DNA of 64,000 nt, taken from positions 1-64,000 of the forward strand of contig JANODX010000034.1 of NCBI GenBank assembly GCA_031412915.1, given 5' to 3'. The notes under the pieces were generated by a model. It was given only the letters and a program-made list of their open reading frames with translations, did no database searches and was not told the origin of the DNA. The translations under genes and the position numbers were made by a program. Positions 7,061 to 16,111 of the stretch are shown here, one piece after another. Each line of letters opens with the position of its first letter. The first letter of the stretch is position 1. Source of the stretch: JAGNNV01 sp031412915. Its GTDB lineage: Bacteria > Acidobacteriota > Vicinamibacteria > Fen-336 > JAGNNV01.

Positions 7061-10000
7061 TCAGCGGTCGTCGTCGTCGTGGTTGTGGCCGCAGGGATGG
7101 GGAGACGTACACACACTCGCCTGCGCCGTCAATGACGTGAAGGGTGTGTTCGTGATCCCGCTGACGGCGATGTCGTCGATCTCCCAGCCGGGGGCGCCGG
7201 TGGACTCATCGGCGCCGATCCGGAACCGGATCTTGACGTCCTGGTTCGCGAAGGCCGTGCCCAGGTTCAGGGTGACAGGGGCGAAATTCGGCCACCCCAC
7301 CATGCGATTCACGAAGGCCGGGCGACTGGCGCCGATGGGAGCGATGGTGGCGACGTGGGTCAGGCCGTTATAGGGGGCGCCCGTGCCGATGTCGGCCCAG
7401 GTTGCCCCGCCGTCGGCGCTCAGCTCGACCACGCCGCCGTCCCAGCCGGCGTTCTCGAACGAGAACCGGTGCGAGAACGAAATGACCAGGGGGCCTGTCC
7501 CCACATGTAGTGTGGGCGAGACCAGGATCTGCTCATCCGGCAGGTCGGCCCTGACGCCATCGGTCTGGCCGTTGTTGTCCGGTCCCCAGAAGACCTTCCG
7601 CGTCGGGGAAAGAGCACGCTGCTGCCAGGCCCCGATATTGGGTGCGGTGGTCGGGTCGCCAAGAATCGTCCAGGCGGTGTACGCAGACTCCACCGTCTCT
7701 ACAGCCGAGGACGCCGCGTTGTCGTCGTAGTTCAGACGCTGGGTCGAAACCACGTTCAAGGGACCCGGCAAACCGAGCCGGGGAGCCGAGATACTGATCT
7801 GTAGATCGGCCGCCTCTATTCCCACGGCACCGTTCAAGGCCACCCGGATCGACCTCGAGGTTTCCTTTTGCCTGGCCAGGGCCGGGAATTCAACGACATT
7901 CCCGGACGGGAACGTCAGGTGGGGGTTGCTGGAGGCGACGGTCACGGTGACGGCCTCCAGTTCCTTGCCCTGGTTCTTCAAGGTAATGCGCAGGCGGCCG
8001 GTTTCACCGTTGTCGAGCACATCATCGTCATCGCAGGTGTCGCGGTCGGTGAGGGTGGCACTCACGAATTCGACCTGAGGCATTTCCCAAATCCCTCGTC
8101 CATAAGTCGCGATGCGGACGAAACCGCCGTCCGGCGGCATGTAGATGTCGTTGACGCGCACGGTGGGAAGTCCGTTGCCGTACGTTTCCCAGGTCGCTCC
8201 GCCGTCGATCGTGCGATAGATACCCACGTGGGTGCCCGCGAAAATGGTGTTCCGGGTCGCGTCTTGCGGGTCGAAGTAAACCCGAGTGACCGGCAGGTCC
8301 GGCAGGCCGGCCTGCCTCACACTGAACGTCGCGGTCGACCAGGGGTCGGTCGGATTGGCGATGGAGGCCTTGATCACGCGGATGGCGCCGGTCGCCTGGG
8401 CTACTGAGGTGATCCACAGATTCTGGTTGTCCTGCCAATTCACGTTGGTGACAAAGCCCAGGTACCCGGGAACCGCGGTCGTCAGGTTGATGTCCGTCCA
8501 GTTCGCCCCGCCATCGGTGGTGATGTCGATGAAGCCTCCCGCCGCCCCCACCGCGATACGATTCAGGTCGGTGGGGCTCACGCCGAGGTTGTACGGACTC
8601 GAGCGGAATCGCCGCGCGGGTGGCAGGCCGGGAGAGGGCACTCCCACCGCAGATCCGATCAGGGCCCAACTCAACCCTCCGTTGACGCTTCGCCACACGC
8701 GGGCGTTCGAGAAATGGAAGAACACGCGGCCGCTCGGGTCCAGACCCGGGGGGGCCGGAACGATCGCAGTGAAGAAACCGAAGCCCACGTCGCTCAAACC
8801 GGAAGTGGCCGCAGCCCAGTTCTGGAAGACCTCCGGGGGAGTGTTGCTGAGGTTGGTCCGCATGCTGGAGCCCTGCGCGCTGCCGATTACGGTGTTCGTA
8901 TTCTCCTGGCTGTACGCGGCGCCCATGCCGTCGCCGCCGATCACCTGGTTGTGAATGGTCCCGTTGTCGGTGCGAAGACGAGTGCCGTTGTCCTGGGTGC
9001 CGCCGATGACGAGGTTTGGGAGAGTGGGGTTGCCGGCGACCGTGTAGTACAGGTGCGTCACCAGACCGTTGTTCTTGTCGCTGCTGAACGTGGCGCCATT
9101 GTCTTCGCTGACGTTGAGTCCGCCGTCGTTGCCCAGGATGATGGTCGGCGTGCCGGTCCTCTTGAACGCCGCGGCGTGGTGGTCGGCGTGGGCGTAGGGC
9201 AGGGAGGGCACCTGGCTATAGAGCCACCAGGTCTTGATGGTCCAGCTCCCGCCTCCATCGGCGGTCCGGGCCGTACCCAGGTCGCCGCCGATCCAGACGG
9301 TATTTCGCGTCGCATCCGTCGGGTCGACCAGGATCATCTGGTTGTACCAGCACTGCCCATGGCAAATGTTCATGTCCGTCATGGTGGACGCCCCGGTCAC
9401 GGGATTCGTCGGCGCCTTGGTCGAATTCACGCCGTTGGCCACCCAGGTCTGTCCGCCGTCGGCCGAGCGATAGACGTCCCTCATCGCGGCGTCGGTCTGG
9501 GTGCTCGAATACGCGTAGACCACGTTGTCTCCGGGTACGGCGACGCCCAATGTGGTGCGGCCATTGGCGCTAAAGACACCGCCGCCGTTCGTGATGGGGA
9601 CCCAGGTGGCTCCGCGATCCGTGGACAGGTAGAGCGTCGTAGCCAGTCCGCACCGAAGGCCGACCGCCGCGACCGGGCAGGGCTGCGCCGAGGCCAGCCA
9701 ACCGGCGCTGGTGCGTTCGATGCTCCACACCGACAGACCGTTGAAGGTGGCGACGGGACCGTACGTGGCGCCCTCATCGGCAGACCTGTACAGACCGTTG
9801 TCCGTGGCCACGAGGACGATGTCCAGTTTGGTGCTGGTGTCGACCTTCACGTCGCGCACGGAGACCGCGGCGCCAAGTTCGATCATCGTCTGCCATCTCT
9901 CGCCTCCGTTCTTCGACTTCACCATCGACCCGCCCACGAGGATCTGGTCGTACGGATCGCCGAGACCGAGGTAGAGGGTGTTCGGATTCCGGCCAAAGGC

Positions 10001-10543
10001 GACGGAGCCGCCGCCCGTGGTCGGCAGATCGTCGGTCAGCACCCTCCACTTCGTGTCCGCGGCCGCCCAGTTGTTGGTCTGCCACAGGCCGCCGCCCGAG
10101 GTCAGGACATAGACGATGTTCTTGTTCGTGGGATGGGGAAGGATGGTGCGGGCCCGGCCGCTGTCGCGCACGTGGCCGGTGAAGCTTCCGTTCTGCTCAT
10201 AGTCGGCGCCGGTGGGGCCGATGTTGACCCATCTCGGCCCGTTCACGCCCCTCCTGTCCTCGCGGTCTTTCCTGTCCCCATGGCCCCTCCCTTCCTTCAT
10301 GGCGAGGCTGCGGAAGCCGGGAGTGACGACACCCCAGGCCCCGCGCTGCCACTCCAGCCTAGCGGTCGCGTCGTCCTGGTCGATTCCGGCTCCGTTGGCA
10401 TCGGGATCTCCTCCGGTCTTGGCAACGCTCTCCGTGGAATCCACGGGCTTGACGTCTTGTGATTGTGTCCATCCAGTCGATGCGATGCCGAAGAGGGCAG
10501 CGCTCAAAACAAGACCAAACCGGTTCGAAGAAAGTGCTCTCAT
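7061..10543 (-). CDS. Large secreted Asp-box (BNR/sortilin-like) beta-propeller protein
   Basis: 1160 aa from the ATG at 10543, chosen because it begins a clean signal peptide (MRALSSNRFGLVLSAALFG...TGWTQ) and has AGAGG 8 bases upstream; the open frame before it is not export-like. At least eight Asp-box motifs of the S-x-D-x-G-x-T-W type are visible (SADEGATY, STDRGATW, SADGGQTW, TADGGGSW, SEDNGATF, TTDGGANW, TIDGGATW, SADGGATW), giving one or two seven- to ten-bladed propellers. About residue 860 onward is beta-sandwich-like (a DNGETGRLRITLKNQG block, then a lectin/MAM-like region with a GWDGGVVELS block). It ends in a His/Asp-rich tail. Closest in type to VPS10/sortilin-like exo-alpha-sialidase-fold proteins of unknown function; no sialidase Arg triad was assigned. 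It separates two halves of a nonulosonic acid locus. Confidence 0.8.
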   Translation of the reverse strand: MRALSSNRFGLVLSAALFGIASTGWTQSQDVKPVDSTESVAKTGGDPDANGAGIDQDDATARLEWQRGAWGVVTPGFRSLAMKEGRGHGDRKDREDRRGVNGPRWVNIGPTGADYEQNGSFTGHVRDSGRARTILPHPTNKNIVYVLTSGGGLWQTNNWAAADTKWRVLTDDLPTTGGGSVAFGRNPNTLYLGLGDPYDQILVGGSMVKSKNGGERWQTMIELGAAVSVRDVKVDTSTKLDIVLVATDNGLYRSADEGATYGPVATFNGLSVWSIERTSAGWLASAQPCPVAAVGLRCGLATTLYLSTDRGATWVPITNGGGVFSANGRTTLGVAVPGDNVVYAYSSTQTDAAMRDVYRSADGGQTWVANGVNSTKAPTNPVTGASTMTDMNICHGQCWYNQMILVDPTDATRNTVWIGGDLGTARTADGGGSWTIKTWWLYSQVPSLPYAHADHHAAAFKRTGTPTIILGNDGGLNVSEDNGATFSSDKNNGLVTHLYYTVAGNPTLPNLVIGGTQDNGTRLRTDNGTIHNQVIGGDGMGAAYSQENTNTVIGSAQGSSMRTNLSNTPPEVFQNWAAATSGLSDVGFGFFTAIVPAPPGLDPSGRVFFHFSNARVWRSVNGGLSWALIGSAVGVPSPGLPPARRFRSSPYNLGVSPTDLNRIAVGAAGGFIDITTDGGANWTDINLTTAVPGYLGFVTNVNWQDNQNLWITSVAQATGAIRVIKASIANPTDPWSTATFSVRQAGLPDLPVTRVYFDPQDATRNTIFAGTHVGIYRTIDGGATWETYGNGLPTVRVNDIYMPPDGGFVRIATYGRGIWEMPQVEFVSATLTDRDTCDDDDVLDNGETGRLRITLKNQGKELEAVTVTVASSNPHLTFPSGNVVEFPALARQKETSRSIRVALNGAVGIEAADLQISISAPRLGLPGPLNVVSTQRLNYDDNAASSAVETVESAYTAWTILGDPTTAPNIGAWQQRALSPTRKVFWGPDNNGQTDGVRADLPDEQILVSPTLHVGTGPLVISFSHRFSFENAGWDGGVVELSADGGATWADIGTGAPYNGLTHVATIAPIGASRPAFVNRMVGWPNFAPVTLNLGTAFANQDVKIRFRIGADESTGAPGWEIDDIAVSGITNTPFTSLTAQASVCTSPHPCGHNHDDDDR

Positions 10544-10868
10544 GTGACGCCTCTTGGAAAGTTGGGGGAAGTTGCGCGAGGGGAAGCGGACCCGGGTCGA
10601 AAACCGACTACTGCTGTTTGGGATCCATGGAACATACGCCGCGTCACGGCGGTCGTCAATCACAATCTTCGGTTTTGCGATTCCATCTCTCGCGAAATCG
10701 GGACTCTCTCCAAGATACGCCCCGCCCACCCGGGTCCCCGGTCGCTGTCGTCTCGATCGGCGCGGCCACGGACTCAGGTGGTCATCTCGGGCCGGTTTCT
10801 TTCGCCGCCCACTAGAATGTGAGTTTCCAAGGGCTCCCTTCAAAAGACCGGGTCCCCACAGAGGTTCC
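10544..10868. other. Divergent intergenic region
   Basis: 325 bp between the minus-strand Asp-box gene and plus-strand neuB copy 2. Both genes have a Shine-Dalgarno-like AGAGG near the start. A TAGAAT at 10813-10818 could be a -10 for neuB, but no matching -35 is visible. The short open frames here have unnatural composition and were not called. Confidence 0.4.
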
Positions 10869-11921
10869 ATGAAGTCCACGTTCACCATCGCGGGAAGAAA
10901 GATCGGAATCTCTGAGCCCGCTTACGTCATCGCCGAGGCCGGGGTCAACCACGACTGCCGCCTCGAACGGGGCCAGGCTCTCATCGACACCGCGAAGGCC
11001 GCGGGTTTTGACGCGATCAAGTTCCAGAGCTACACCGCGTCGAAGATCGCCACCCGGGTGGCCCCGCGGTATTGGGTGGAGCCGCAGGATCCGAACGGGA
11101 CGCAGTGGGACACCTTCGCCAAACTCGACAAACTGAGCGACGCCGATTTCAAGACGCTGATCGGCTACGCCCGCGCCGCGGGGCTCGTCGCTTTTTCCAC
11201 ACCCTTCGACGATGAGGCCGTCGACTTCCTGATCTCCCTGGATATGCCGGTGTTCAAGATCGCGTCGGCCGACCTCACCTGCAAGCCGCTTCTGGAACGG
11301 GTGGCGCGGGCGAAGAAGCCGGTGATCCTCTCCACCGGCACGTCCACCCTGGCCGAGATCGATGAAGGGATCGAAACCCTCGCCTCGAACGGCTGCGACG
11401 AAGTCGTCCTGCTGCACTGCACCCTCAAATATCCCTGCCCGCCCGAAGGCATCAACCTGCGCATGATGACCCACCTCATGCAGGCATTCCCGGGAATCCC
11501 GGTGGGGCTCTCCGATCATTCCCTCGGGATCAGCGTGCCCCAGGCCGCGGTGGCGCTCGGCGCCTGCGTGGTCGAAAAGCATTACACCATCGACAAGACC
11601 ATCCAGGGTTCGCCCGACCATCATCTCTCCGTCGATCCCGTCGAAGGCCGGACCATGATGGACGGCATCCGCACCATCGAGAAAGCCCTCGGCAAGTCCG
11701 TGAAGGGCCTCGAGCCCCTGGAGAAAGAGGCGTTCCTGTACGCGCGCCGAAGCGTCACCTCGGCCCGGACCATCCCCGCGGGGGCCACCATCACCCGCGA
11801 CATGCTCACCTACAAGCGTCCGGGCACGGGGATCTCGCCACGTCATTTCGATCTGGTGATCGGACGCACCGCGAGGCGGAACATCCCCGAAGACACGACC
11901 ATAACCTGGGAGATGGTTTGA
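10869..11921 (+). CDS. neuB: NeuB-family nonulosonic acid synthase, copy 2
   Basis: 350 aa from the ATG at 10869 (AGAGG 6 bases upstream). The canonical NeuB barrel is seen: VIAEAGVNHDC, AIKFQSYTA, FSTPFDDEAVDFL, FKIASADLTCKPLL, ILSTGTSTLAEI, LLHCTLKYPCPP, VGLSDHSLGI and VEKHYTIDKT. The last about 60 residues are the SAF domain (ARRSVTSARTIPAG). It condenses PEP with an amino-sugar to a 9-carbon acid. Its stop overlaps the next gene, a cytidylyltransferase-PseG fusion, in a TTGA junction, so synthesis and CMP activation are coupled. Confidence 0.93.
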   Translation: MKSTFTIAGRKIGISEPAYVIAEAGVNHDCRLERGQALIDTAKAAGFDAIKFQSYTASKIATRVAPRYWVEPQDPNGTQWDTFAKLDKLSDADFKTLIGYARAAGLVAFSTPFDDEAVDFLISLDMPVFKIASADLTCKPLLERVARAKKPVILSTGTSTLAEIDEGIETLASNGCDEVVLLHCTLKYPCPPEGINLRMMTHLMQAFPGIPVGLSDHSLGISVPQAAVALGACVVEKHYTIDKTIQGSPDHHLSVDPVEGRTMMDGIRTIEKALGKSVKGLEPLEKEAFLYARRSVTSARTIPAGATITRDMLTYKRPGTGISPRHFDLVIGRTARRNIPEDTTITWEMV

Positions 11922-13615
11922 GAGTCACCGTCGTCATTCCGGCCCGGGGCGGGTCGGATCACGTTCCTTATCTCAACATCCGGCGACTGGGCGACTCCCC
12001 TCTTCTCGCCCACACCATCCGCGCCGCGAAGGAAGCCAAGGGCATCGACCGCATCATCGTTTCCACCGACGACGAGACGGTGGCGGAAATCGCGCGCGCC
12101 CACGGAGCCGAGGTTCCGTTCCTGCGGCCCAGAGAACTCTCGGGCGATCTCTCAAGCCTCATGCCGGTGGTCCGGCACGCGGTCGCCGAATCGGAGAAGG
12201 GCCACTCGCGGCCCGACGTGGTGGTCATCCTCCAGGCCACCGCCCCCTTCCGGCTGGCCCGGAGCATCGAGGAAGCGATCACGAAGATCGCCACCGGGCA
12301 GTTCACCGCCGTGGTCTCCGTGACCTCGGATCTTTCGCTTCGGTGGAAGGCCGAAGGCGGCCGGTTGCGTCCCCTTTTCGACCGCGCCGGACGCCGCGAC
12401 GAACAGGAGCCCGTCTACCTCGAGAACGGCGCGATCGTAGCCATCAAGCGCGACATCCTCGAAACCGAAGCCCGTTTCGGCGACTCCGTGGGTTTCGTCG
12501 TACTCGACAAACGCGAGGGTTTCACCGTCCACGATCTCGAAGACTTCTGGATGGCGGAGCGATTGCTGCGCGAACCGCGCATTCTGTTCCGGGTGGACGG
12601 CAGCCGCGTGCTGGGGATGGGCCATGTCTACCGCTCGTTGGCCGTGGCGGAGGCCCTGCGCGAAAGCTCGCGCGCGGAAATCGGGTTTCTCATGAGCGCC
12701 GATCACGCCGAGGGCATCGCCACCGTTTCCCGGAGCGGTTACCCCGTGCGCGTGTTCAAGCCGGGCGGCCTCGAGGCGCTCCTCGATTCGATTCGGGATT
12801 TTGCACCCTCCGTGGTGATCAACGACCTGCCCCTGGTCGAGGAGACCTATTTGCGTTCTCTGGCCCACCTGGGCGCTCTCACCGTCAATCTGGTCGACAC
12901 CCTCGAAGACCTCGAACGGGTTTCGCAGGACGCCCAATTCGTCATCTCCGTGATGAACGAAGACCGGGAAACGCCCGAGGGCTTCTACGGAGGACCGGCC
13001 TTCGCCATCCTGCGACGGCACTTTCAAGGCCGGGAGCGAGCTTTCCGGGAGAAGCCGGCCCGAATTCTGCTCACCTTCGGCGGGGCCGATCCTCAGTCCC
13101 TGACCCTGAAGGTGGCGAAGGCGCTCGCGCCCTTGACCAAGGACGTGGAAGTCGTCTCCGTCGCCGGTCCCGCCTTTCCCCACACTCTGGTCTTCGAGGC
13201 CTTACAGCGAACTTCGGGCTGCCACCTCCCCTTGGTCCGAGGGGTGGACGTCCAGATCGCCGACCTGATGCTCGATGCGGATCTGGTTCTGTGTTCCGGG
13301 GGCATGTCCGTGTACGAGATCGCCGCCCTGGGCACGCCCGGCGTGGTCCTCGCTCAAAACGCCCGGGAAGATCGCCGCATGCGAGAATTCTCGCGTTTTG
13401 GAACCATCGAATACCTCGGTCTCGGCGTGGATGTGGACGAGTCGGCCATTCTCGGAACGGTCAGGCGGATCCTGACCGACCCGGGAAGGCGGCGGGCCAT
13501 GAGCGCCAAGGGCCGGAGCCTGGTGGACGGTTTCGGGGCGGCGCGCGCCGCCGAGATCGTGCTGGAGCAGGCCCAGGCGGATTCGAACGGGAAAGCCCCG
13601 AAAGCAGCGTTCTAA
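11918..13615 (+). CDS. Bifunctional CMP-nonulosonate cytidylyltransferase / PseG-like UDP-sugar hydrolase
   Basis: 565 aa, TTG start in a TTGA overlap. Residues 1 to about 215 are a NeuA/PseF-type cytidylyltransferase (VVIPARGGS, DRIIVSTDD, VVILQATAPFR). From about residue 221 there is a PseG-like GT-B domain (RVDGSRVLGMGHVYRSLAVAEAL, LLTFGGADPQ, LVLCSGGMSVYEIAALGTP), which in the pseudaminic pathway removes UDP from the altrose sugar. The cytidylyltransferase signature, usually ARGGSKGIPxKN, reads ARGGSDHVPYLN, so the usual Lys positions are lost. Together with neuB the fusion links the step before and the step after condensation. Known pathways use separate enzymes, and the exact sugar is unproven. 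Confidence 0.85.
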   Translation: MRVTVVIPARGGSDHVPYLNIRRLGDSPLLAHTIRAAKEAKGIDRIIVSTDDETVAEIARAHGAEVPFLRPRELSGDLSSLMPVVRHAVAESEKGHSRPDVVVILQATAPFRLARSIEEAITKIATGQFTAVVSVTSDLSLRWKAEGGRLRPLFDRAGRRDEQEPVYLENGAIVAIKRDILETEARFGDSVGFVVLDKREGFTVHDLEDFWMAERLLREPRILFRVDGSRVLGMGHVYRSLAVAEALRESSRAEIGFLMSADHAEGIATVSRSGYPVRVFKPGGLEALLDSIRDFAPSVVINDLPLVEETYLRSLAHLGALTVNLVDTLEDLERVSQDAQFVISVMNEDRETPEGFYGGPAFAILRRHFQGRERAFREKPARILLTFGGADPQSLTLKVAKALAPLTKDVEVVSVAGPAFPHTLVFEALQRTSGCHLPLVRGVDVQIADLMLDADLVLCSGGMSVYEIAALGTPGVVLAQNAREDRRMREFSRFGTIEYLGLGVDVDESAILGTVRRILTDPGRRRAMSAKGRSLVDGFGAARAAEIVLEQAQADSNGKAPKAAF

Positions 13616-13628
13616 AGGAAGGAAAGCA

Positions 13629-14606
13629 ATGAAGGTCTTCATCACGGGCGGCGCCGGTTTCATCGGAGGGCACCTCTCGGAGACGTTTCTGGACGCCGGG
13701 CACGATGTCGAAATCCTGGACGACCTGTCGACGGGATCGATCGAGAACATCGAACACCTGAAGAGCCGCAAGGGCTTTTCGTACGTCATCGATACGGTCA
13801 TGAACGAAGGGGTGACCGCCGAGTTGATCGACCGCGCCGACGTGGTGGTCCACCTGGCCGCCGCGGTGGGAGTGAAGCTCATCGTCGAAAGCCCGGTGCG
13901 GACGATCGAGACCAACGTGCACGCCACCGAAATCGTGCTCGCCCACGCCAACAAGAAGCGCAAGAAAGTGCTGCTGGCTTCCACCTCGGAGGTCTACGGC
14001 AAGAGCACGGATGTGCCTTTCCGCGAAGACGGCGACCTGGTGATGGGAGCCTCCATCATGGGCCGCTGGAGCTATGCGTGCAGCAAAGCCATCGACGAGT
14101 TTCTGGCCCTCGCGTATCACAAGGAGCGGAAACTTCCGGTGGTGGTCTTCCGACTCTTCAACACCGTCGGCCCGCGCCAGACCGGCCGTTACGGCATGGT
14201 CGTTCCGAATTTCGTTCGGCAGGCCCTGTCCGGCAAACCCATGACGGTTTACGGCGACGGCCTGCAACGGCGGTGCTTCACCGACGTCTCGGATGTGGTG
14301 GCGGCACTGCTGAAACTGTCGCTGGCCGACGAGGCGGTGGGTCAGGTGATCAACATCGGCAACGATGCCCAGGAAATTTCGATCATGGACCTCGCGAAGC
14401 TCGTCCGGAAGAAGACCAAGTCCTCGAGCGAAATCGTTCTCGTGCCCTATGCCCAGGCCTACGAGGAGGGCTTTGAAGACATGCCGCGCCGCGTCCCCGA
14501 TCTCACCAAGATCAAGAAGCTCATCGGGTACGAACCCAAGATCGGTCTGGACGGAACCCTCGACGGGATCATCGAGCACTTCATGACCGACCAGGGACGC
14601 GTCTGA
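13629..14606 (+). CDS. NAD-dependent epimerase/dehydratase (extended SDR)
   Basis: 325 aa. Rossmann motif TGGAGFIG at residues 7-14, the catalytic Ser in STSEVYG, and Tyr149-x3-Lys153 (YACSK). RLFNTVGPRQTGRYGMVVP and the GDGLQRRCFTDVSDV loop match UDP-glucuronate decarboxylase, UDP-glucose 4-epimerase and dTDP-glucose dehydratase relatives. It probably prepares a UDP-sugar for the glycan locus; decarboxylation, epimerisation or 4,6-dehydration cannot be told apart by motif. ATG start with GGAAAG just upstream, 13 bp after the fusion gene. Confidence 0.85.
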   Translation: MKVFITGGAGFIGGHLSETFLDAGHDVEILDDLSTGSIENIEHLKSRKGFSYVIDTVMNEGVTAELIDRADVVVHLAAAVGVKLIVESPVRTIETNVHATEIVLAHANKKRKKVLLASTSEVYGKSTDVPFREDGDLVMGASIMGRWSYACSKAIDEFLALAYHKERKLPVVVFRLFNTVGPRQTGRYGMVVPNFVRQALSGKPMTVYGDGLQRRCFTDVSDVVAALLKLSLADEAVGQVINIGNDAQEISIMDLAKLVRKKTKSSSEIVLVPYAQAYEEGFEDMPRRVPDLTKIKKLIGYEPKIGLDGTLDGIIEHFMTDQGRV

Positions 14607-16045
14607 GCGAAGAACCCGTCCCGACCCTGAAGCGGCTCGCGAACCTTTCGCTCGCCTACGGGACGGCGGACGTCCTGGCCCAGGGGATAAATTTCCTCCT
14701 GGTCCCCGTGTACCTGGCGTTTCTCACGCCGGAGAACTACGGTGCTTTGGCCCTTCTGCTCCTGCTGTCGACGTTCCTCAAGATCGTCTTCCGCCTGGGT
14801 CTGGACGCGGGCTTCATCAGGATCTTCTACGACCTGCGGGAAGACCAGCGGTCGCGATTCGCGGGCACGGTGTCGATCTTCTCGGCGGGCTTTGCTCTTT
14901 CGGCCTTCGCCCTGGTCTGGATCTTCTCCGCGGAAGTCTCGAGGGCCCTGTTCGAAAACACGGAGGGCGTCTTGTGGGTTCGACTGGTGGCCGCGGATCT
15001 GCTCGCGTCGTCATTTGTGTTCGTGCCCTTCGCCCTGCTGCGCATCGAGGGCCTGGCCTCCGTCTTCTCCACCTACTCCCTGGTTCGTCACGCCGCGAAC
15101 ACGGTTCTGAAGGTGATTCTGGTGGTCATGGGTCTCGGCGTCACCGGCGCCCTGATTTCAGACCTTCTCGGAAGCGCCCTTCTCGCCCTTCTTCTTTTCA
15201 CCGAATTGAAGAAGCGGGCAACCCTGGCCTTCGATTGGGCTCCCCTTCGCGAGGCCTTGCGCTTCGGCCTGCCCAAGGTGCCGCATGGAGTTCTGGTCCA
15301 GACCCTCAATCTCGCCGATCGTCGAATCCTGGGATCCTTCGTGAGCCTGGCCGAAGTGGGCGTCTATCAGGTGGGCAACACTTTTGCGGCGGCCATGAAG
15401 TTCCCGCTCTCCGCCTTCGAGCCGGCCTGGCAACCCTTCGTCTTCGAAAACGCCAGGAAAGAAGGCGGGGCCCGCGAGATCGCTCTCGTGGCCACTCGCA
15501 TGTCGATTCTCTTCGTCACCGCCGCCCTCGGACTGGCGTTGGTCCTTCCGGACGTGCTCCGCCTGGTGAGTCGCAATGAGACGTATCACGCCGGCGCCTC
15601 CGTGGTGCCGGTTCTGGTGCTGGCCTATCTGTTCCAGGGTTTCTTCCTGCTCTCCTCGGTGGGAATCACGATTGCCAAGGAGGCTCGCTACTACCCGATG
15701 ATCACCGCGGCCGCCGCCGCGCTGAACATCGCGCTCAACCTCTGGCTGATTCCCCATTACGGAATTCTGGCCTCCGCCTGGGCCACGGTGGCCGGATATG
15801 CGCTGATGGCGTTCATGGGCGCCACCATTTCGAAGAAGTTGTACCCGATTCCCGTTCAGTGGCCGCGGATCGTGGCGGCCCTCGCCGCCGGGGTGGCCTG
15901 CTTTTTCCTGGGGACACTGTTCGACAACCACCTGGTGGGAGCTCTCACTCGAGTGGGCCTCGCTCTGGCCTTCACCGCCTTCGCCTGGAACGCCATTCTC
16001 GACGAGACGGATCGGGGCGAACTCAGGAAAATCGTGGGGCGCTAG
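14603..16045 (+). CDS. Polysaccharide flippase (Wzx/MATE-like), apparent CTG start
   Basis: A polytopic lipid-linked oligosaccharide exporter with about 12 hydrophobic segments, needed to move the finished unit across the inner membrane. From the first GTG (14708) the protein would begin at YLAFLTPENYG, inside the first helix, and lose conserved N-terminal sequence. In-frame sequence reads upstream without a stop to CTG 14603 in a CTGA overlap with the epimerase stop, giving SEEPVPTLKRLANLSLAYG before the helix. No ATG, GTG or TTG exists in this frame between 14603 and 14708, and CAGGGA lies 5-10 bases upstream of the CTG. The CTG start is inferred; the coding extension is well supported. Confidence 0.8.
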   Translation: MSEEPVPTLKRLANLSLAYGTADVLAQGINFLLVPVYLAFLTPENYGALALLLLLSTFLKIVFRLGLDAGFIRIFYDLREDQRSRFAGTVSIFSAGFALSAFALVWIFSAEVSRALFENTEGVLWVRLVAADLLASSFVFVPFALLRIEGLASVFSTYSLVRHAANTVLKVILVVMGLGVTGALISDLLGSALLALLLFTELKKRATLAFDWAPLREALRFGLPKVPHGVLVQTLNLADRRILGSFVSLAEVGVYQVGNTFAAAMKFPLSAFEPAWQPFVFENARKEGGAREIALVATRMSILFVTAALGLALVLPDVLRLVSRNETYHAGASVVPVLVLAYLFQGFFLLSSVGITIAKEARYYPMITAAAAALNIALNLWLIPHYGILASAWATVAGYALMAFMGATISKKLYPIPVQWPRIVAALAAGVACFFLGTLFDNHLVGALTRVGLALAFTAFAWNAILDETDRGELRKIVGR

Positions 16046-16111
16046 ATCCTCCGGCCTCGATGTCGAAGTCCACCTGGGGATTCTAGCGAGCGGTCTAAGA
16101 TCCGACCTCCG

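Noticed and set aside
6885..7112. 75-aa minus-strand ORF overlapping the 3' end of the Asp-box gene
   Set aside because: Strong Arg/Pro bias and no family; the segment RRLFKAFCAEIEARF might be a remnant but cannot be supported.
8714..10462. 582-aa open frame on the plus strand
   Set aside because: Antisense to the Asp-box protein, with a Val/Gly/Arg/His-rich shadow composition.
10813..10818. TAGAAT as a -10 for neuB copy 2
   Set aside because: No -35 at the right distance; not enough to call a promoter.
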